From positions 62,001-126,000 of the forward strand of contig JBBHKE010002574.1 of assembly GCA_037447655.1 (NCBI GenBank): a stretch of DNA of 64,000 nt, in the 5' to 3' direction. The notes beneath the pieces are model-generated. The model was not told the origin of the DNA, ran no database searches, and saw nothing but the letters and a program-made list of their open reading frames with translations. Below are positions 1 through 12,046 of this stretch, in pieces (the stretch's first letter is position 1; the number at the start of each line of letters is the position of its first letter). The DNA is from Zygnema cylindricum. Taxonomy: Eukaryota; Streptophyta; Zygnematophyceae; Zygnematales; Zygnemataceae. The translations under genes were made by a program, and so were the position numbers.

Positions 1-220
1 TTACTATTGACATTGAGGACCAAGGATCAAATCTTACTCAGTCCGCCGCTTTTTTACAATGACTACCTTGCGTCTCTCTTTATCTCTACCTTACCTTGTC
101 ACCTTGGGCGCCAAGGAGGCAACTATGGCTTTCTCTCTCTCACCTAAATCCTAGTAAACTAGTGAACCCTTCGAATTTTAGGAGAGAAAAAAAGCCAGAT
201 GAAAATTACCCTTTTCAACA
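1..220 (-). repeat. 3' LTR fragment of copia element A, cut by the window edge
   Basis: Seen: the sequence ends in CTTTTCAACA at 220, immediately before a pyrimidine tract (221-235) that is the complement of a polypurine tract. The same arrangement marks the LTR edges at 22064 and 28689. A B-box-like GATCAAATC lies at 25-33, followed by six T at 50-55, as in the other LTRs of this family. Only the inner end is in the window, so total LTR length is unknown. Confidence 0.6.
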
Positions 221-1184
221 CTCCTTTTAATTTTTAGCCTTCTTTATTTTTTAGACCACAACCTTTTCTGCAAAGAAATAATTTGGGAGATGGGATAGAC
301 TTACTCATCATATTTGCTAGAAATTCCCTATCTGGTTTACAAACAAGTTTGATAATTTTGTTTCCTACCTTTTCTCTCACAAAGCTATGTTGATGTCCAT
401 GTGTTTTGCCTTAAAATGGTGTTTAAGATTGGCAACAATTGTTGTTGCTATATGATTACCACAAAATATATTTTGCACTTCATTTTTCATAAATCCCAAT
501 TCTTGCAAAAAACATTTCGCCTATATTAACTTTCTCACAGCGTCATGGAGACCATGTACTCAACCTCAACATATACTCAACCTCCATCAATAATTGAGCA
601 ACAACCTTCTACTAATTGCACCTCCAACAACAAGCACTTTAACCAGTTTGCAAGACATATCCTGATGTTGATGTTCTCAATGGCATATCCCGATAGAATG
701 CATCACTCCAAGTAGTGATGTAAGTATTATCCCCACCCAAATTTATCCATAATTCCCTTGTTCCCATAAGATATCTCATCACCCTTTTGGCTACCTCCTA
801 GGCGTTTATCCGTGGATTATTAAGGCTCATACTAAGGACTTCTACAACAACTGGAATATTTGGCTGGGTGCAGTTCATACAATAGATCAGACTTCTTACA
901 ATCTAACTATATGGCATGTTATGCATAAAATCTTATTTTTCTTGACTGATCAGGTCATTCAAAACTATAAATCCACCCTCAACATTTCTTTCACTAACTT
1001 TTTTTAGCTCCATGGGTGTGATCCACGTATTTGCTTGGTCTATTTCAAATATGTGGAGCATATCACCTCTTGCTTCCATTGAAAAAGGTAAACTATGATT
1101 TAACTTATATTTTGTTAGACTATTCATAGGGAGAGACAGAATTAGAGAGAAGGAAACTATGGGTGTCTCCTTGGTGGCCAATAC
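221..1184 (-). pseudogene. Copia RNase H and C-terminal RT remnant (element A)
   Basis: Minus-strand translation matches the C-terminal part of the polyproteins of elements B and D: a segment reading ITPMELKKVSE (933-1181) corresponds to TTPMELKKGSE in B, and the 300-900 stretch parallels the RNase H region with its conserved Asn-Gln positions. Several frame changes are needed to follow it. A 15-bp direct repeat (CTTTATCAAAAAGGT) lies just beyond the end, near 1213-1244. Confidence 0.7.
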
Positions 1185-1514
1185 GGTTCACTAAAGCACA
1201 GGATAGATGGTCACTTTATCAAAAAGGTCTTTATCAAAAAGGTTGGACAGCGGGTCCTATGTAGTGTAGAGTAGCCTGCCGCCCTATTTGCTAAGTCGTC
1301 GTGAAATTGATACAAATACTGGGTGTTATATTGTATTAAATAATGACGTGGCGGCTAATTCATCTAACCGTACAAATTGACAAAGAGACGCATGTGAACC
1401 GACGGCACGAGACACCATGCACGAACGCGAATCACAACCATGTAAATATATTTGATTTGACAATCCTCGTTGCAACCGCCATACCGGAATGGACTTTGTG
1501 GCGTTTTACTTATC
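1185..1514. other. Unassigned insert replacing the RT core of element A
   Basis: The two flanks are the C-terminal and N-terminal parts of one RT, but about 700 bp of RT core is absent and this unrelated stretch lies between them. I see no TIR, target duplication or coding similarity in it. It may be filler DNA from a deletion repair. Confidence 0.4.
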
Positions 1515-2016
1515 ACAATGGTATTATCCGGATTGAGTTCTACCTTGAAGACCCACTTACAACTGATCGCTTTCCCATCCGGTGAAAGTTCAACAAGCTC
1601 CCACGTTTGAGCTTCCATAATTGATTTTATTTTGTCATTTGCCGCAACAATCCACTGATCCTTTTCAGGAACGGAAAAGGCTTTTTGAATGGTAAGAGGT
1701 TCCCTTGTGCTTGTACCATAAGCATGGTCCACTGAATCACCTCTTAACCTGCAATTGTCTTCTTCCCTCTGAAAATTCTGAAGAGGGAACTTCTGGTCCT
1801 CGGAACTTCTGGTCCTCGGCGTTGTCTTTCAGGAGGAGGGGGAGGAGGAGGAGGAGGAGTAGGTGTTTTGGCAGTAGCTGCAATAGCAGGTGGATCCGTT
1901 GGCCCAAAAACGTGTGGAAGTCCAGACGTAGAGGGAGAACGTGCCGATTGCTGGAAAGGAATCTGCTCAAGGATGACATATTTCTGTAGTTTTTTTTTCT
2001 TTTCCGCCTCATTCAA
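1515..2016 (-). pseudogene. Copia RT N-terminus and integrase-RT linker (element A)
   Basis: Contains the copia RT N-terminal block (AQTWELVELSPDGKAISCKW, then VFKVELNPDNT) near 1515-1630, parallel to the same block in C, B and D. Upstream in the element (1640-2016) is a proline- and serine-rich linker with low complexity. The YVDD catalytic region is not present. Nonfunctional fragment. Confidence 0.75.
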
Positions 2017-2026
2017 GCTAAAAACA

Positions 2027-2745
2027 TCAACATATTGACTTTTTTCCTTGATCTGAATATTCGTAGCAATCTGAATTCTGTTTTTTTTTAAGGATTATAT
2101 ACTCAATATCATAGAGATTCATCATCATAGCCGATTCATCATCATAGCCCAAAAATATACCATGTACAGATTTTTGACTTAATTTCCAATTTGGAAGATT
2201 ATCCAACATAAAATATTTTCTTCCAAAGACTCTAAAGTGACAGACATTTGGCTTCCTTGCTGTCCACATTTCATAAGTTGTTTTACCCTTTAAATATCTG
2301 GTTTTTATTGTATTTTTAATGTAGTAAGCACACTGGAAAGCTTCGCCCCAAAATTTCGGATCTACACCTTTATCCATCATCATAGATTTAGCACACTTAG
2401 TCAGGTCGTATAGAGTCTTTCAGCAACACCATTCTGTTGCGGAGTGTAAAGAACAGTAAATTCATGAGAAATTATGTTTGAACTGCATGAATACCTTGCT
2501 CCTCTCCTTCATGAAATACACTCTGCTAAATCGTGAGTAGTCGTCTATGAAGGTGAAAATGTATTTGCTGCCACCACGGGAAAAAACTTTTGCCGGTCCG
2601 TATACATATGAGTGAATAAGGTCAAGAAGATCATTTGCTTGGTGATTTGAAATCTGTGGTAAGGGAAGCTAATGAAGCTTCCCAAGAGCACAACCATCAC
2701 AAACATGGGATTCATTTTGACGAAGTTGGACACCTTCTATCATTT
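2027..2745 (-). pseudogene. Copia integrase C-terminal and core remnant (element A)
   Basis: The open segment 2027-2383 reads KGVDPKFWGEAFQCAYYIKN and then FRVFGRKYFMLDN, the integrase C-terminal part typical of copia. Segments 2400-2745 carry parts of the integrase core in other frames, so at least two frameshifts separate them. No intact DDE triad can be read. Confidence 0.75.
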
Positions 2746-3308
2746 TTGTCTTAACCATCTTTTCCAGCCTCTCATTATATACATCCCCAAGACTTTTATG
2801 TCACAAAACATTTTCAAAATGAACACAAGAGTACACAAAATCAGCTTTATTAACCTAGTCTATCCGATACAACATCTTTAGGCCTCTAATTCCCACTAAG
2901 GCTACTCTCCCATCGTTGCTCACTATCTTTTTGCCTTTGCCCTGAAGGACATGAAAACCCTTACTTTAACTGAGGTAGAAAACAATTTATTCTTAAATTT
3001 GGCATGTATAAAACATCATGCAAAGTTATTTTTAAAAATATGCCATCTATCTCATAATTCAGATCTATGCTACCTTTAATAATTTCTTCAACTATATCAC
3101 CACAAATATAAAAGATATGACAAGTAGGGATATGTGTCATATCTTTGAAATGGGTTATGTTCCAACTCATATGTAAGGAAGTTCCCGAATCCAGAATCCA
3201 CACGAGATCTTTCTCCCCCTCGATCATCTTGGCGAGAGCATAGAACTCGGTGCCATCAGTTTTTGGAAAACTGACAACCTCCGATTTCTCCTTTTCTATC
3301 TCTTTCAC
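2746..3308 (-). pseudogene. Copia protease and GAG-pre-integrase remnant (element A)
   Basis: Segment 2961-3308 reads VWILDSGTSLHMSWN, which carries the aspartic protease DSG active site followed by the His-Met spacing usual in copia proteases (DSGASxHMC in B and D). Here the position after HM is Ser-Trp rather than Cys. The GAG-pre-integrase part next to it is frameshifted. Confidence 0.7.
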
Positions 3309-4167
3309 AGGTTCCTATTTTTTCGCTGAAAAAGCCGCAGTTTTGATCGGAGGCCTTAGTGTAAATGGAGCTCCTTTCACTTTCCACCCTTTGCGATAAG
3401 AACGTGTTTCACACGCATTTTTATACAAAAGGCAAGATTTGAACAAATGACCGTTATTATAGCAATAGACACATCTTTCATTCTGCTGAAAAGATTGTTT
3501 TCCTTGAGGTCTTTAATTTCTCTGAAATTGAGCATTGTAAGCTACTACGGGTTTTCCATAATTAAATGCCAATTGAGTGGCCTCTTCCTCTAGAATATAC
3601 TCTATAGCTGTAGGTAGATTCCAGTATTTCTTTTCCACTTTTCTCTGTTCATCTGGGGCTCCTTTATACTCATTGTAAAGCCCCCCTCACTAAGATCATT
3701 GTTTAATGATATTCCCGAAAGGAACCACTTGAGCATACGTTTTTACTACTAGAAGACTGAATTTATTATAATATTCCGCCATGCTTCCGCCTCTTTATTT
3801 GTATTCCCAGACCTGCCCAGCACTTATAATCTCATGCTGTGCATTAGCTTTAGTATTTTTTTTTTCAAAGCATCCCAAATTTCTAATGCTTCAATAGCCT
3901 GAATGTATGCCATATGCAACTATTTACAAATAATTACTTTTATCAAGTGAAGAGTCTGCTCATTCTTTTGATCATAAATAGGATCAGTTTTAGCCATTGA
4001 TAGATTAACAACATTAAAAAGCTTCACTTATACGAAGACTTTACAAGATCTGCCCAATATAAGTATTCTCTCCTATAAAAAACCAGAATCCGTGAAGGCC
4101 GGCCCATAAACTGTTGTTCTGAGAAAACCGCTGGATATGAAGATGATGATGATGCAGGTGTAGTCAT
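3309..4167 (-). pseudogene. Copia gag remnant with CCHC knuckle (element A)
   Basis: A CCHC zinc knuckle reads CVYCYNNGHLFKSC on the minus strand near 3425-3470 (CX2CX4HX4C). The N-terminus starts at 4167 (MTTPASSSSS) and runs through SEQQFMGRPSRI, which aligns with VEQQVMGLLSRI in element C. The middle of gag is frameshifted. The first ~19 codons lie in the LTR-like edge (from 4112). Confidence 0.7.
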
Positions 4168-5260
4168 CTTATAATTAAACAAGGAGGAAACATTCACAAA
4201 AATCGGTTTGAAAAACAACAACATTACCAGCTGATAACCCATAAACCACAAAACAAAAGCTATCTACTGAAATGAAGATAATAACAAAAAAAACACCCAC
4301 ACAAAATTATAAATAATTCTGCTCAAAAATTTGTGAGATATTCACAATTAAAATTACCAAAAACAACATATATAGTTTTTGATCCATTAATTGTTTCTAC
4401 CTCCAAAAATGACTAAGTCCTACTTATATACATTGAAGATTCACTAGTGAACGTACGAAGTCATAGTCATACCTGCCATACATCTAACAACGTAAAACAC
4501 TAATCATTGTGGGTATACTCGAAATAACAAGGTTTGTCAAATAAAGGAACCATACACTAATAAACTAATGAAATGAAGACAAAGATCAGGTTAACCGAAT
4601 ATTTACAACAACGTAGGATTCCGTATTCCACGAAATATCATCATGTACATGGTCCACTATGAACCGCATTTGTCGGCAATCTTTGTCCGCCACCCACATG
4701 TCAAATTCAGTTTCGCTGGTGAACCTCCACGTGTCATTTCGGTCCTCAAGTGTATCAGTACACCAACATACGGATACTCTAGAATACATTCTCCCTTGTA
4801 ATCGACGAATGGCCCGAGATTGTATGCATCGGTGTACTCCTAACTAAGTCACTGTTACACCAATTCTATTCGTATTAAATCGGGCTCACTGAAAACATTT
4901 TAAGTCTTGTCTCTCTCCCTCAAATTACGAGGCATAGAGAGGACTAAAGCTTTCCATAACAGCACATTAGCCAATGTACCTTCTTGTACATTACAATCTT
5001 CCTATTGGTTTAGGGTTTATTAGTAGGTAGGTGTGAGTAGGGAGACTAAGACTTAGTGAAATTTAGCCACCTCTCGCTAAGGGAGCTTGTAACTATAAAG
5101 GTCATATTTGACCATTCATAACTAATTGTTCAAGGGAGCAAATTCAGAGATTCCTTTTGCGTTTGGCTGACGAGAGTCGAGCCCTCATAGGGGTCAGGGT
5201 GGTCAAAATACTTGTGGGCTAGGGTGGCACTTATTCCGTGGGGAAAAAGAAGGTGCAAGC
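4168..5260 (+). repeat. LTR remnants: edge of A and decayed 5' LTR of element F
   Basis: No gene. From about 4430 the + strand shows the order seen in the other copia LTRs: CACGTG-type sites and GTAC-rich stretch (4720-4840), a TATA-like ACTATAAAG near 5093, then the R/U5 block with ATAACTAATTGTTC near 5120 and degraded hairpins (GACGAGAGTC, 5170-5178). Outer boundaries cannot be placed. 4168-4430 is AT-rich and unassigned. Confidence 0.5.
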
Positions 5261-5269
5261 ATTATCCTA

Positions 5270-6360
5270 ATGGTCTTATATACGTTGTTTACTATATGGG
5301 CTAATAGAGGCCACAAAGTTTCATTATCATTGTGGCATAAGAGATTGGGAAACGTACATGTATCCACACTAAAGGAAATGAGTTATAAGGGAACCGTAGA
5401 AGGGATTAAGTTTGGGGGTGAAATAGAAATGGATGATTGTAGAGGATGTGCACAAAGGAAGATACACAGGTTGCCATTTCCAAAAATTGCCAATTTTAGA
5501 GGGGAAAATGTACTAGGTTTTGTTCACACTAATGTTTGGGGACCAGTTGTAGCTCTATGAGACACCTATTAAGAGAATAAAGACTCATAATGGGGAGAAA
5601 TATAATTCAAAGAAGTTTGAAGAGTTTCTACCCTATAATTTAGAGTAGAATGAAGTAGCTAAGCGACTAAATAAGACACTTAGAGACGGTGTTAGGTGCA
5701 TGCTATGTGATAAGAAAATTGGTTATCAATTTCGAGTCGAGGCTTTGAATTGTGCTAACTCTCTTAAGAATAGAGTTCTTACATCAATAGTAAAAGATGT
5801 AACTCCTTATGAAAGGTGGAGTGGAAATAAGCCAGATTTTTCACAACTTAAATTCTTTGGAAATGAGGTTTATATTTTAATCAATGACAAATCTATGTGG
5901 AAAACAAAAGAAAATTGAAGTCCCACGTATCTAGTGGGATATTCAAATGATGCGAAAGGATATAGAGTTTACGATTTAAAACGGAAAAATGTGATTCTAG
6001 TGAAATACTTTGTCGAAATGGATGAACGGAAACCAGTTGATCCCTTCAAGTTCAACGAGGTAGTGAAAATCAAATGGTTTTGAATGACAGTTCGGAAATA
6101 GGATCACAACTTCGAGATCAAAAACTGTTCAACAATCAGAAAACGAAGAAGGAAAGGGGGGAGATGCGGAAGTGGAACCTCTTGTGGAAATCGAACTCCC
6201 ATTGGACACAGATGTCAAGGAAGACATCCTCGGAGGAAGTGAGACCAAGGAAGAACAAGAGGAAAGCAAAAATCAGCAGGAAAGAACCTGAGAATGCCGT
6301 CCATACGTGCCTCGGAGTTCGAAGGAGGAAGGAAAATAAGTAAAAGATTGCAAAAGAGAC
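5270..6360 (+). pseudogene. Copia integrase remnant (element F)
   Basis: 5270-5560 reads LWHKRLGNVHVSTLKEM, then DDCRGCAQRKIHRLPFPK, the HHCC zinc-binding part and the junction to the core. The first catalytic Asp is changed (HTNVWGP instead of HTDIWGP). The core has an internal deletion, and the DNGGEY motif reads HNGEKY. 5700-5918 is the C-terminal part. 6074-6343 is an out-of-frame linker. Catalytically dead. Confidence 0.75.
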
Positions 6361-6459
6361 ACAGATAAATAATCAACTCACAAGGATGTCACATCCAGAT
6401 GAGCCTCAAACTAATTAGGAGGTTGTCAACACTAAAGAGTGTGATTGATAGATAGGTGC

Positions 6460-7530
6460 AATGAATGATGAAATTAACTCAATTATGGAGGCTAAAACTT
6501 GGGAGTTGCTAGATTGTCGTTCAGATAGAAAACTTATTAGATGTCTATGGGTTTTTAAGTTAAAATTGAATCATGATAACTCTACTAAGAGATTCAGGGG
6601 TTAGTGGCAAAGGGGTACATATACAAAAATAGAATAGGCTTTAGGGAAACCTTTTGCACCGGTGGTGAGGTTTCCATCGGTCAGAATTTTGCTAAATTTG
6701 GCCGCATCAGAAGACATAGAAGTAAATCAGATGGATATTAAAACCGCATTATTGCTCGAAGAATTGGAAGAAGAGATCTTTATGAAGTTACTTGAGGGGT
6801 TTGTGGCGAAAGGGGAGGAGAGCAAGATTTGCAGGTTAATCAAGTCCTTTTTGAACTGAAACAAGCGCCACGGTTGTGGAACATCAAAATTGACGAGTTC
6901 CGTACCAAGCTAGGGGTGAGGAGGAGAGGCACTTTGGGGGGGGGGGGGGGGAGGGGGGGGACCCCCCTGCATATCCACGGGATTTGAGGTTGGGGGGAGA
7001 GGGAGAGGAGGGAGAGGGAGAGAAGAGAGAGGGAGGGAGAGGGAGAGGGAGGGTTAGAATAATCAGCTCGGACCACTCCATTAGCATTTTTGAGGATAAA
7101 AATGGAGTTATTTAAATTGCGGTTTTTGTGGATGATTTGTTAGTATTGAGTAAGTCATTGGAAATAATCACAAAACTTAAGAAAGATTTAAGTCAATTCA
7201 ATTTCAAGGACTTAGGGGAGGCAAGGTATATGTTGAGAATTTAGACAGAAAAAGATAAAGGAAAGAGAAAAAATAGATTAACTAAAATGGAAGCTCTCAA
7301 TGGAGAAAGCCAATGGATATATAACACTTATGGAGTTAAGAAAAAAAAATGAATGAAATGCTGAGGGAGGAGTGATTACGTTGAATGAAGAGAAGAGTGA
7401 GGAAGAGAAAGAGTTCATGGAATGAATACCTTACCATAAGATTGTAGGCAGTATGATTTATTTTATAAGCTGCAAAAGTACGAACATAACTACGGAGTCT
7501 AAATAATTCGACAAAGAGAGATTGAACTAA
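6460..7530 (+). pseudogene. Copia reverse transcriptase remnant (element F)
   Basis: Recognisable blocks are TWELLDCRSDRKLI with VFKLKLNHDN (about 6490-6580), [18 protein letters not shown] with NQMDIKTALL (6662-6760), and the FVDDLL active-site block near 7125-7145. In-frame stops occur near 6600, and a G/GA-rich expansion at 6935-7055 interrupts the palm. Nonfunctional. Confidence 0.75.
6935..7055 (+). repeat. Poly-G and GGGAGA microsatellite inside RT of element F
   Basis: A run of G with one A interruption (about 6936-6960) is followed by ACCCCCC and then GGGAGA-type repeats to about 7055. It sits between RT blocks that are adjacent in elements B-D, so it is a local expansion or filler. 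The antisense proline-rich ORFs here are by-products. Confidence 0.8.
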
Positions 7531-7539
7531 ATGAGTAAT

Positions 7540-8060
7540 AGCGTATGTGGTTGGGACTCTAGATTTATGGTTGCATTTTGGAGGGTGTGATACTGAAATC
7601 ACCACATGCAGTGATGCTAGTTATAGTGATTTCTTTCTCAGATGTATCAACATCTGGGAATTTCTTCAAAATTGGGAGGGTGTTAGCTATTGGAGTAGGA
7701 AGCAACAAAAGGTTTTTGCTCAGTCCACAATAGAGGCTGAGTATATAGCCGCTTGTGGTTCAATAAAAGAGTTGATGTGGGTGAAAAGTTTGCTCGAAGA
7801 ATTGGGATTTATGAAAATTGGAATTGAAAAAATTTTATGTGATAATCATGTTGCCATTGCTAACGCAGCATAACCCAAACACCACTTTAAATCAAAACAT
7901 ATGGATATTAAGCTAAGCTTTGTTAGAATGAAAGTGGAAAATAAAATTGTCAAATTTACGTATTAACCAAATAAGCAAATGATAGCCGACATGATGACTA
8001 AATCTGTCGCGTTGCCTAAACTCATTTATTGCAAAAAAAAAACAGTCTAGAACTTAAAAG
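7540..8060 (+). pseudogene. Copia RNase H remnant (element F)
   Basis: 7547-7873 reads SDASYSD, then WSRKQQKVFAQSTIEAEYIA, then LCDNHVAIA: the RNase H Asp and Glu positions and the DNQAA-like block of copia. The reading frame stops at 7871 but continues with recognisable sequence to about 8060. A PPT-like AATGGGAG (about 8068-8076) precedes the 3' LTR. Confidence 0.75.
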
Positions 8061-8076
8061 TGTCTCGGAATTAATG

Positions 8077-8965
8077 GGAGTGTTGAAAATTAAAAAAAAG
8101 GTAATTCTGATCCTATTTATTATTCTCAAGGGCAAAGACAAAAAAGATGTCATAAAAGAAGAGAGGCCATAGCTGTCTATGGCAGCTAAAGCTAAGGGAG
8201 AGAGAGATAGAAAGGACAGTACCAAAAAAGGTGACCCACGCGAGATTTGATTCGAGGTCCTACAAAGTAAATAAGTAGACGTCCTCCATCCACTAAGGGC
8301 TAGAAGAGTTGTTGCAGATGTAGGGTTTGACAAGTAATTAAATTGTTCGCCGAGCAATAAATTATTAAATGACATTTGACATTTAACTGACAGAGTACGA
8401 CGGCCGCAAGTAACATTCTGCTAGCCGTCTATCGCTTGAGCATCGACAACCCGAAATAGCACTTTTGAAGGCTTGCACCAAAATAGCCACAAAGAGACAC
8501 ATGGCATCGACAACCCGAAATAGCACTTTTGAAGGCTTGCGCCAAAATAGCCACAAAGAGACACATGGCAGGTCGCCAAAGGTCCGCGAAGGAGGACAAG
8601 AAATCCATGGTGTCAGACATGGAAGGTACACCATATTTAGTGGTATCGTAGAGCTGGCATACAATTTTTTGTGGCCGCTAATAAATTTTGTACATAACTC
8701 GTAGTACTATAGGGTTTAGTAAAAAGACTCTAAGAGTATGTAGTTAAGACTTATAGTTTTTTTGAAGCCCTCTCTCCCAGAGGCCACTTTTATAAATCCA
8801 CTGGCTTTGAACAGCCATAACTTACTGCTCAAAGAGCAAATTTAGAGATTCTTTTTTCGTTTGACTCAAAAGAGTCTTCTACTTACAAGGGTGAGGCTTG
8901 TTGTGTTTGGTCGATGGCAACATTCGTTGATGAACCATAGGGGTCAGCGATTATCAAGTAGCTTT
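8077..8965 (+). repeat. 3' LTR of copia element F
   Basis: Starts TGTTGAAAATT right after the PPT. It holds the antisense tRNA-like module (8224-8260), a TATA-like TTTATAAATC near 8789, and the R/U5 block with the hairpin GACTC-AAAA-GAGTC near 8862-8875. The exact 3' end is not visible. A 64-bp tandem duplication lies inside. Confidence 0.65.
8440..8567. repeat. 64-bp tandem duplication
   Basis: Two copies (8440-8503 and 8504-8567) begin GCATCGACAACCCG and differ by about one base, so the duplication is recent. It lies within the U3 part of the LTR of element F. Confidence 0.9.
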
Positions 8966-9769
8966 CAGTTGCTATTTTGTGAATTACAGTCTACAAAATT
9001 TTGGAGTCAACTAGACATACCAGTTATATAGCTTTTAATCCCATTTTCAATCACCGCTGGCTTTACCCAGGATGTAAAAACACAAATTGGCACCACCACT
9101 ATGTGACGTTATTACCAGCATTAACTAAAGTGAACCATTATTCGTGTAACTTCGTTATACATAAAACTCGTATTTTGGTTTACTTCAGAGTACTTTACAT
9201 GCACAACGACCAAATTGCCTCAATAGTGACCAAAGTGAAAAAGGGTGATGGCAGCGAGGAGAAGAGGAAAATAGAGGAATGTGGTATACAAAAATTCAAA
9301 TTCCGAATTGAAACTAGAATACCAAATTCGTTAAAAAAATCATGTTCATCATCAATGTCATTTTTAAGCTCCGTAATTATGTTAATTGTTACTAATTCTA
9401 AGGATTTTTTGGTAAGACTATTTTTACCACAACTTTTCAGATATTAAAACTGTCAAACAAATCATTTATCTCTCTACATATCATAATTGGGATGGTTAGT
9501 GATTGAGCTCACTAGTTCATAAAATTGTCCATTTTTGCAATTCGACAAAACTACTTAAGCCCGTCTTGTTAAACATCTCGATCAACAGATTACAAACTCG
9601 TGGCTTGTAAAAAAATTCTACATGGTTCATTATTTAAAAAGTGATGATTAAAAGAACATGCCAAACACAAACTACAACAAATTTCTTATTTGTAAACAAT
9701 ACGCATGAAAGTAACCAAAATCTCAACAGTTTTCATACACAAAACTACTATCACATATTATTACTTATG
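8966..9769. other. No recognisable gene or element
   Basis: AT-rich. A 148-codon open frame at 9001-9447 (+) has no motif I recognise and no family resemblance, so I do not call it a gene. No TIR or LTR edge seen. Confidence 0.5.
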
Positions 9770-10085
9770 AGAGAGAGAGCGAAATAGATATAGAGTGAGA
9801 GAGAGAGCAAGGAGTGTGATATATATAGAGAGAGAGGGGTGAGGTATAGAGAGAGAGAGCGAGGGGGAGAGGGGGGAGTTAGAGAAAGAAATATATATAC
9901 ATATATATATGGAGAGAGAGGGGGAGAGAGACAAAGATATATATAGAGAGAGAGAGGAGGGGGATAGAGAAAAAGAGAGTGATGGAGAGAGGCGAGAGAT
10001 AGAGAGATATATATGTATAGAGATAGAGAGAGAGAGAGAGAGTGATAAAGAGAGAGAGATAGAGAGAGAGAGAGAGAATTCGAAA
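9770..10085. repeat. GA-rich microsatellite with ATAT interruptions
   Basis: About 315 bp of GAGAGA units interrupted by TATATA blocks. Both strands give long low-complexity open frames (Ser/Leu-rich or Arg/Glu-rich), which are artefacts of the repeat. Confidence 0.95.
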
Positions 10086-10380
10086 GTAAGGTAATTTTGT
10101 TCCAAACTGAACCTCATATTAAAGTTTATAAAGTAGTAAACTCTCACCCTACGAGTATAAATTTCCAAAATGGCGTTTTTGTGACAAAATCCTTTCTCCC
10201 CCTCCTCTCCCTTTTTAAATCCCATATTGCGGCCCCTCAAGTATTCATCCTCTCACGTGTTAAGGACCATTCCCCATAGGACACTCTATCTGTAGCCTGA
10301 AGTCCTATGGTTCTTTGAACTCTTTTCCAAAAATTACATGTAGTCCTTAAAAATATTGTGGCCGCCTCAGCATGCCAACA

Positions 10381-11147
10381 CTAGTGGCCCAAAGCCAGCA
10401 AAGATCTAAAAAATCCACATATAAGTCTAATTAGATTCTCTAGCTCACTTCCCAAAAGCATAGAAATGGAAGTCATGTGACATTCCGGGTTCGTGAATCC
10501 GTGGGGAATGATAGATTGTCTCGCCTTGCTCTCGCTCAATAAATCTCCCTTATCCATCCCCCAAAAGCCTGATGACCACTTTTCAAGAAATTTCATACAT
10601 CGATACACGGAAAAAATTTGGTTACTCCCTGATTCTCGGAAACATGAATTGCCTTCCAAGTAATTTTCCTTCAAAAATGTGAATTTCCTTCCATATCTCC
10701 CTTGGACGATTCTCATATGGCCACTCATTGCTCCCCCCAAATGCTCCATAGTGTCAGCCAAATTCCCAAATATACTCCAATCAATGTAAAGGAGGAAAGG
10801 TTTGTGGTGATCAAGCATCCAGAGCACAAGGTACTGTTTCAGCGAATCGTTAAATAACTAGAAGGCTATCTGGGCCAAGAAATGTTTCAAGGGCCGAGTT
10901 TTCTTCTAGTGGAGGAATCCCGTCAAGGGCCGCACTTTGACCATATGGTGGCCCACTATCCAAGGTGTAACTTCATGTCCAAGGTAAATAATTTTCTGCA
11001 CCCCAAGAAAAAATTTTGCACCCTAAAAAAACCTTTGCCATGGTGGCATTTCAAGCCCGCTGCTTGGAGGGCCTGGAGGACAATCTGGACATGCTCAAGT
11101 TGTTCCTCAAAGAGAGTCATGGGCATTTGAACTCGGCTCCGATCCAC
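10381..11147 (-). pseudogene. Ty3/gypsy RT-RNase H fragment
   Basis: The 10956-11147 minus-strand frame reads EEQLEHVQIVLQALQAAGLK and then FFLG, the typical gypsy RT segment after YLDD. The 10381-10827 frame reads HKPFLLYIDWSIFG, comparable to the RNase H start (KPFILxTDAS). Stops and frameshifts lie between. The remainder of the 148-codon frame is not recognisable. A fragment of an element different from the one at 12-18 kb. Confidence 0.5.
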
Positions 11148-12046
11148 TCCCAGTAGGAGTCACACTTGCACCAGGTGCGTCCTTGGAGGAGCAAGTGGAG
11201 CATTAGAGCTAATAGGAGCACTTGGAGCAAGAGCTGAGCCATTATGAGACATGTTAGCAGAAGCAAACCCAAAGAGGAATACCAATCAGACTAGATCAAT
11301 AGTGTAAGATATGTAACTACAAATGAAAGAGGTCTTTCAACGAAACAAACATGTACTACAAGCAAATCAAAGACAATAGAGCACAAAACACCGTAAACTG
11401 CACTTAGTGCTCTCATTTCCTTAACTCTGTGTAGAATGTACATTCTGTATCGAATTTATCATCCTAATTAAACTAAATACTCAAAAGATCTAGAAAACAT
11501 CTAAAACGTATGTACAGGGTTCACCTAAATATCTTTTTACAAAATTATAAGTATTAGGACCAAAATTGTATAGTAACAATATCTAGAACCAAAATATCCG
11601 AGAGATGTGTTTCACGTCTGCCTTCAAAGGCGGCCGTACACACTAATTTACTCAAAGATAACTATTCCAGTAGATACTAAAAATCCACAAAAAATATATT
11701 TGATATTGAATAACTGGGAGTCCAAAAATATTATAAGTCCTAGACTCTAATTTCTAAGACTTACTAAAGCTTACTTTTCAATACTCCCGTTAAGTATTAG
11801 AAGACTTACTCACTTAGACTCCCCTCCACCGGTCCCTGCCGACCCTGCCTCGCTACTGGCAGTTTCTTCTGGTTTCGGCTGCGCTTCTACCTCCCTTCTC
11901 TTTTCTGCCTCTAATATGGCCTCCGCCGCCATTAATAATCTTTGGGGACGGGTCACATCCTATTGCCCCAATCGTAAAAGTCTCCTCCTTTTAGGTGGTG
12001 GAGAGGACGACGACGCCATAGACACCGTTGTACAAGACAATTCTGG
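11148..12046. other. No confident feature; flank of the gypsy element
   Basis: Mostly AT-rich. AATACTCCCGTTAAG near 11790 resembles the PPT-complement junction of the copia elements, but no LTR can be followed. An open frame from 11916 (+) overlaps the gypsy 3' region on the other strand and shows no motif. Confidence 0.35.

Larger units (their letters stand above)
221..4167 (-). mobile_element. Copia element A, internal region, decayed
   Basis: Read on the minus strand, the order is gag, CCHC knuckle, protease, integrase, reverse transcriptase and RNase H, which is the Ty1/copia order (integrase before RT). Every domain is broken by frameshifts or stops, and most of the RT core is missing. 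The gag start (4167) sits inside an LTR-like edge beginning at 4112, as in element C, so A is related to C at its 5' end while its 3' LTR resembles those of B and D. Not expected to be active. Confidence 0.8.
5270..8076 (+). mobile_element. Copia element F, internal region, decayed and lacking gag
   Basis: Plus-strand order: GAG-pre-integrase, integrase, RT, RNase H, PPT-like AATGGGAG, LTR. Gag and protease are missing between the LTR-like sequence ending near 5260 and the first coding segment at 5270. Stops and frameshifts are frequent, and a purine microsatellite has expanded inside the RT. Confidence 0.8.

Noticed and set aside
6840-7087. Proline/serine-rich ORFs on the minus strand
   Set aside because: Antisense of the poly-G/GGGAGA expansion within the RT of element F.
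9001-9447. 148-codon ORF
   Set aside because: No motif, no codon signature, AT-rich surroundings and no flanking gene structure.
8966-9769. Possible further LTR
   Set aside because: No TG/CA edge, hairpin block or tRNA-like module found.
9761-10240. 159-codon Ser/Leu-rich ORF
   Set aside because: Translation of the GA microsatellite; no real protein features.
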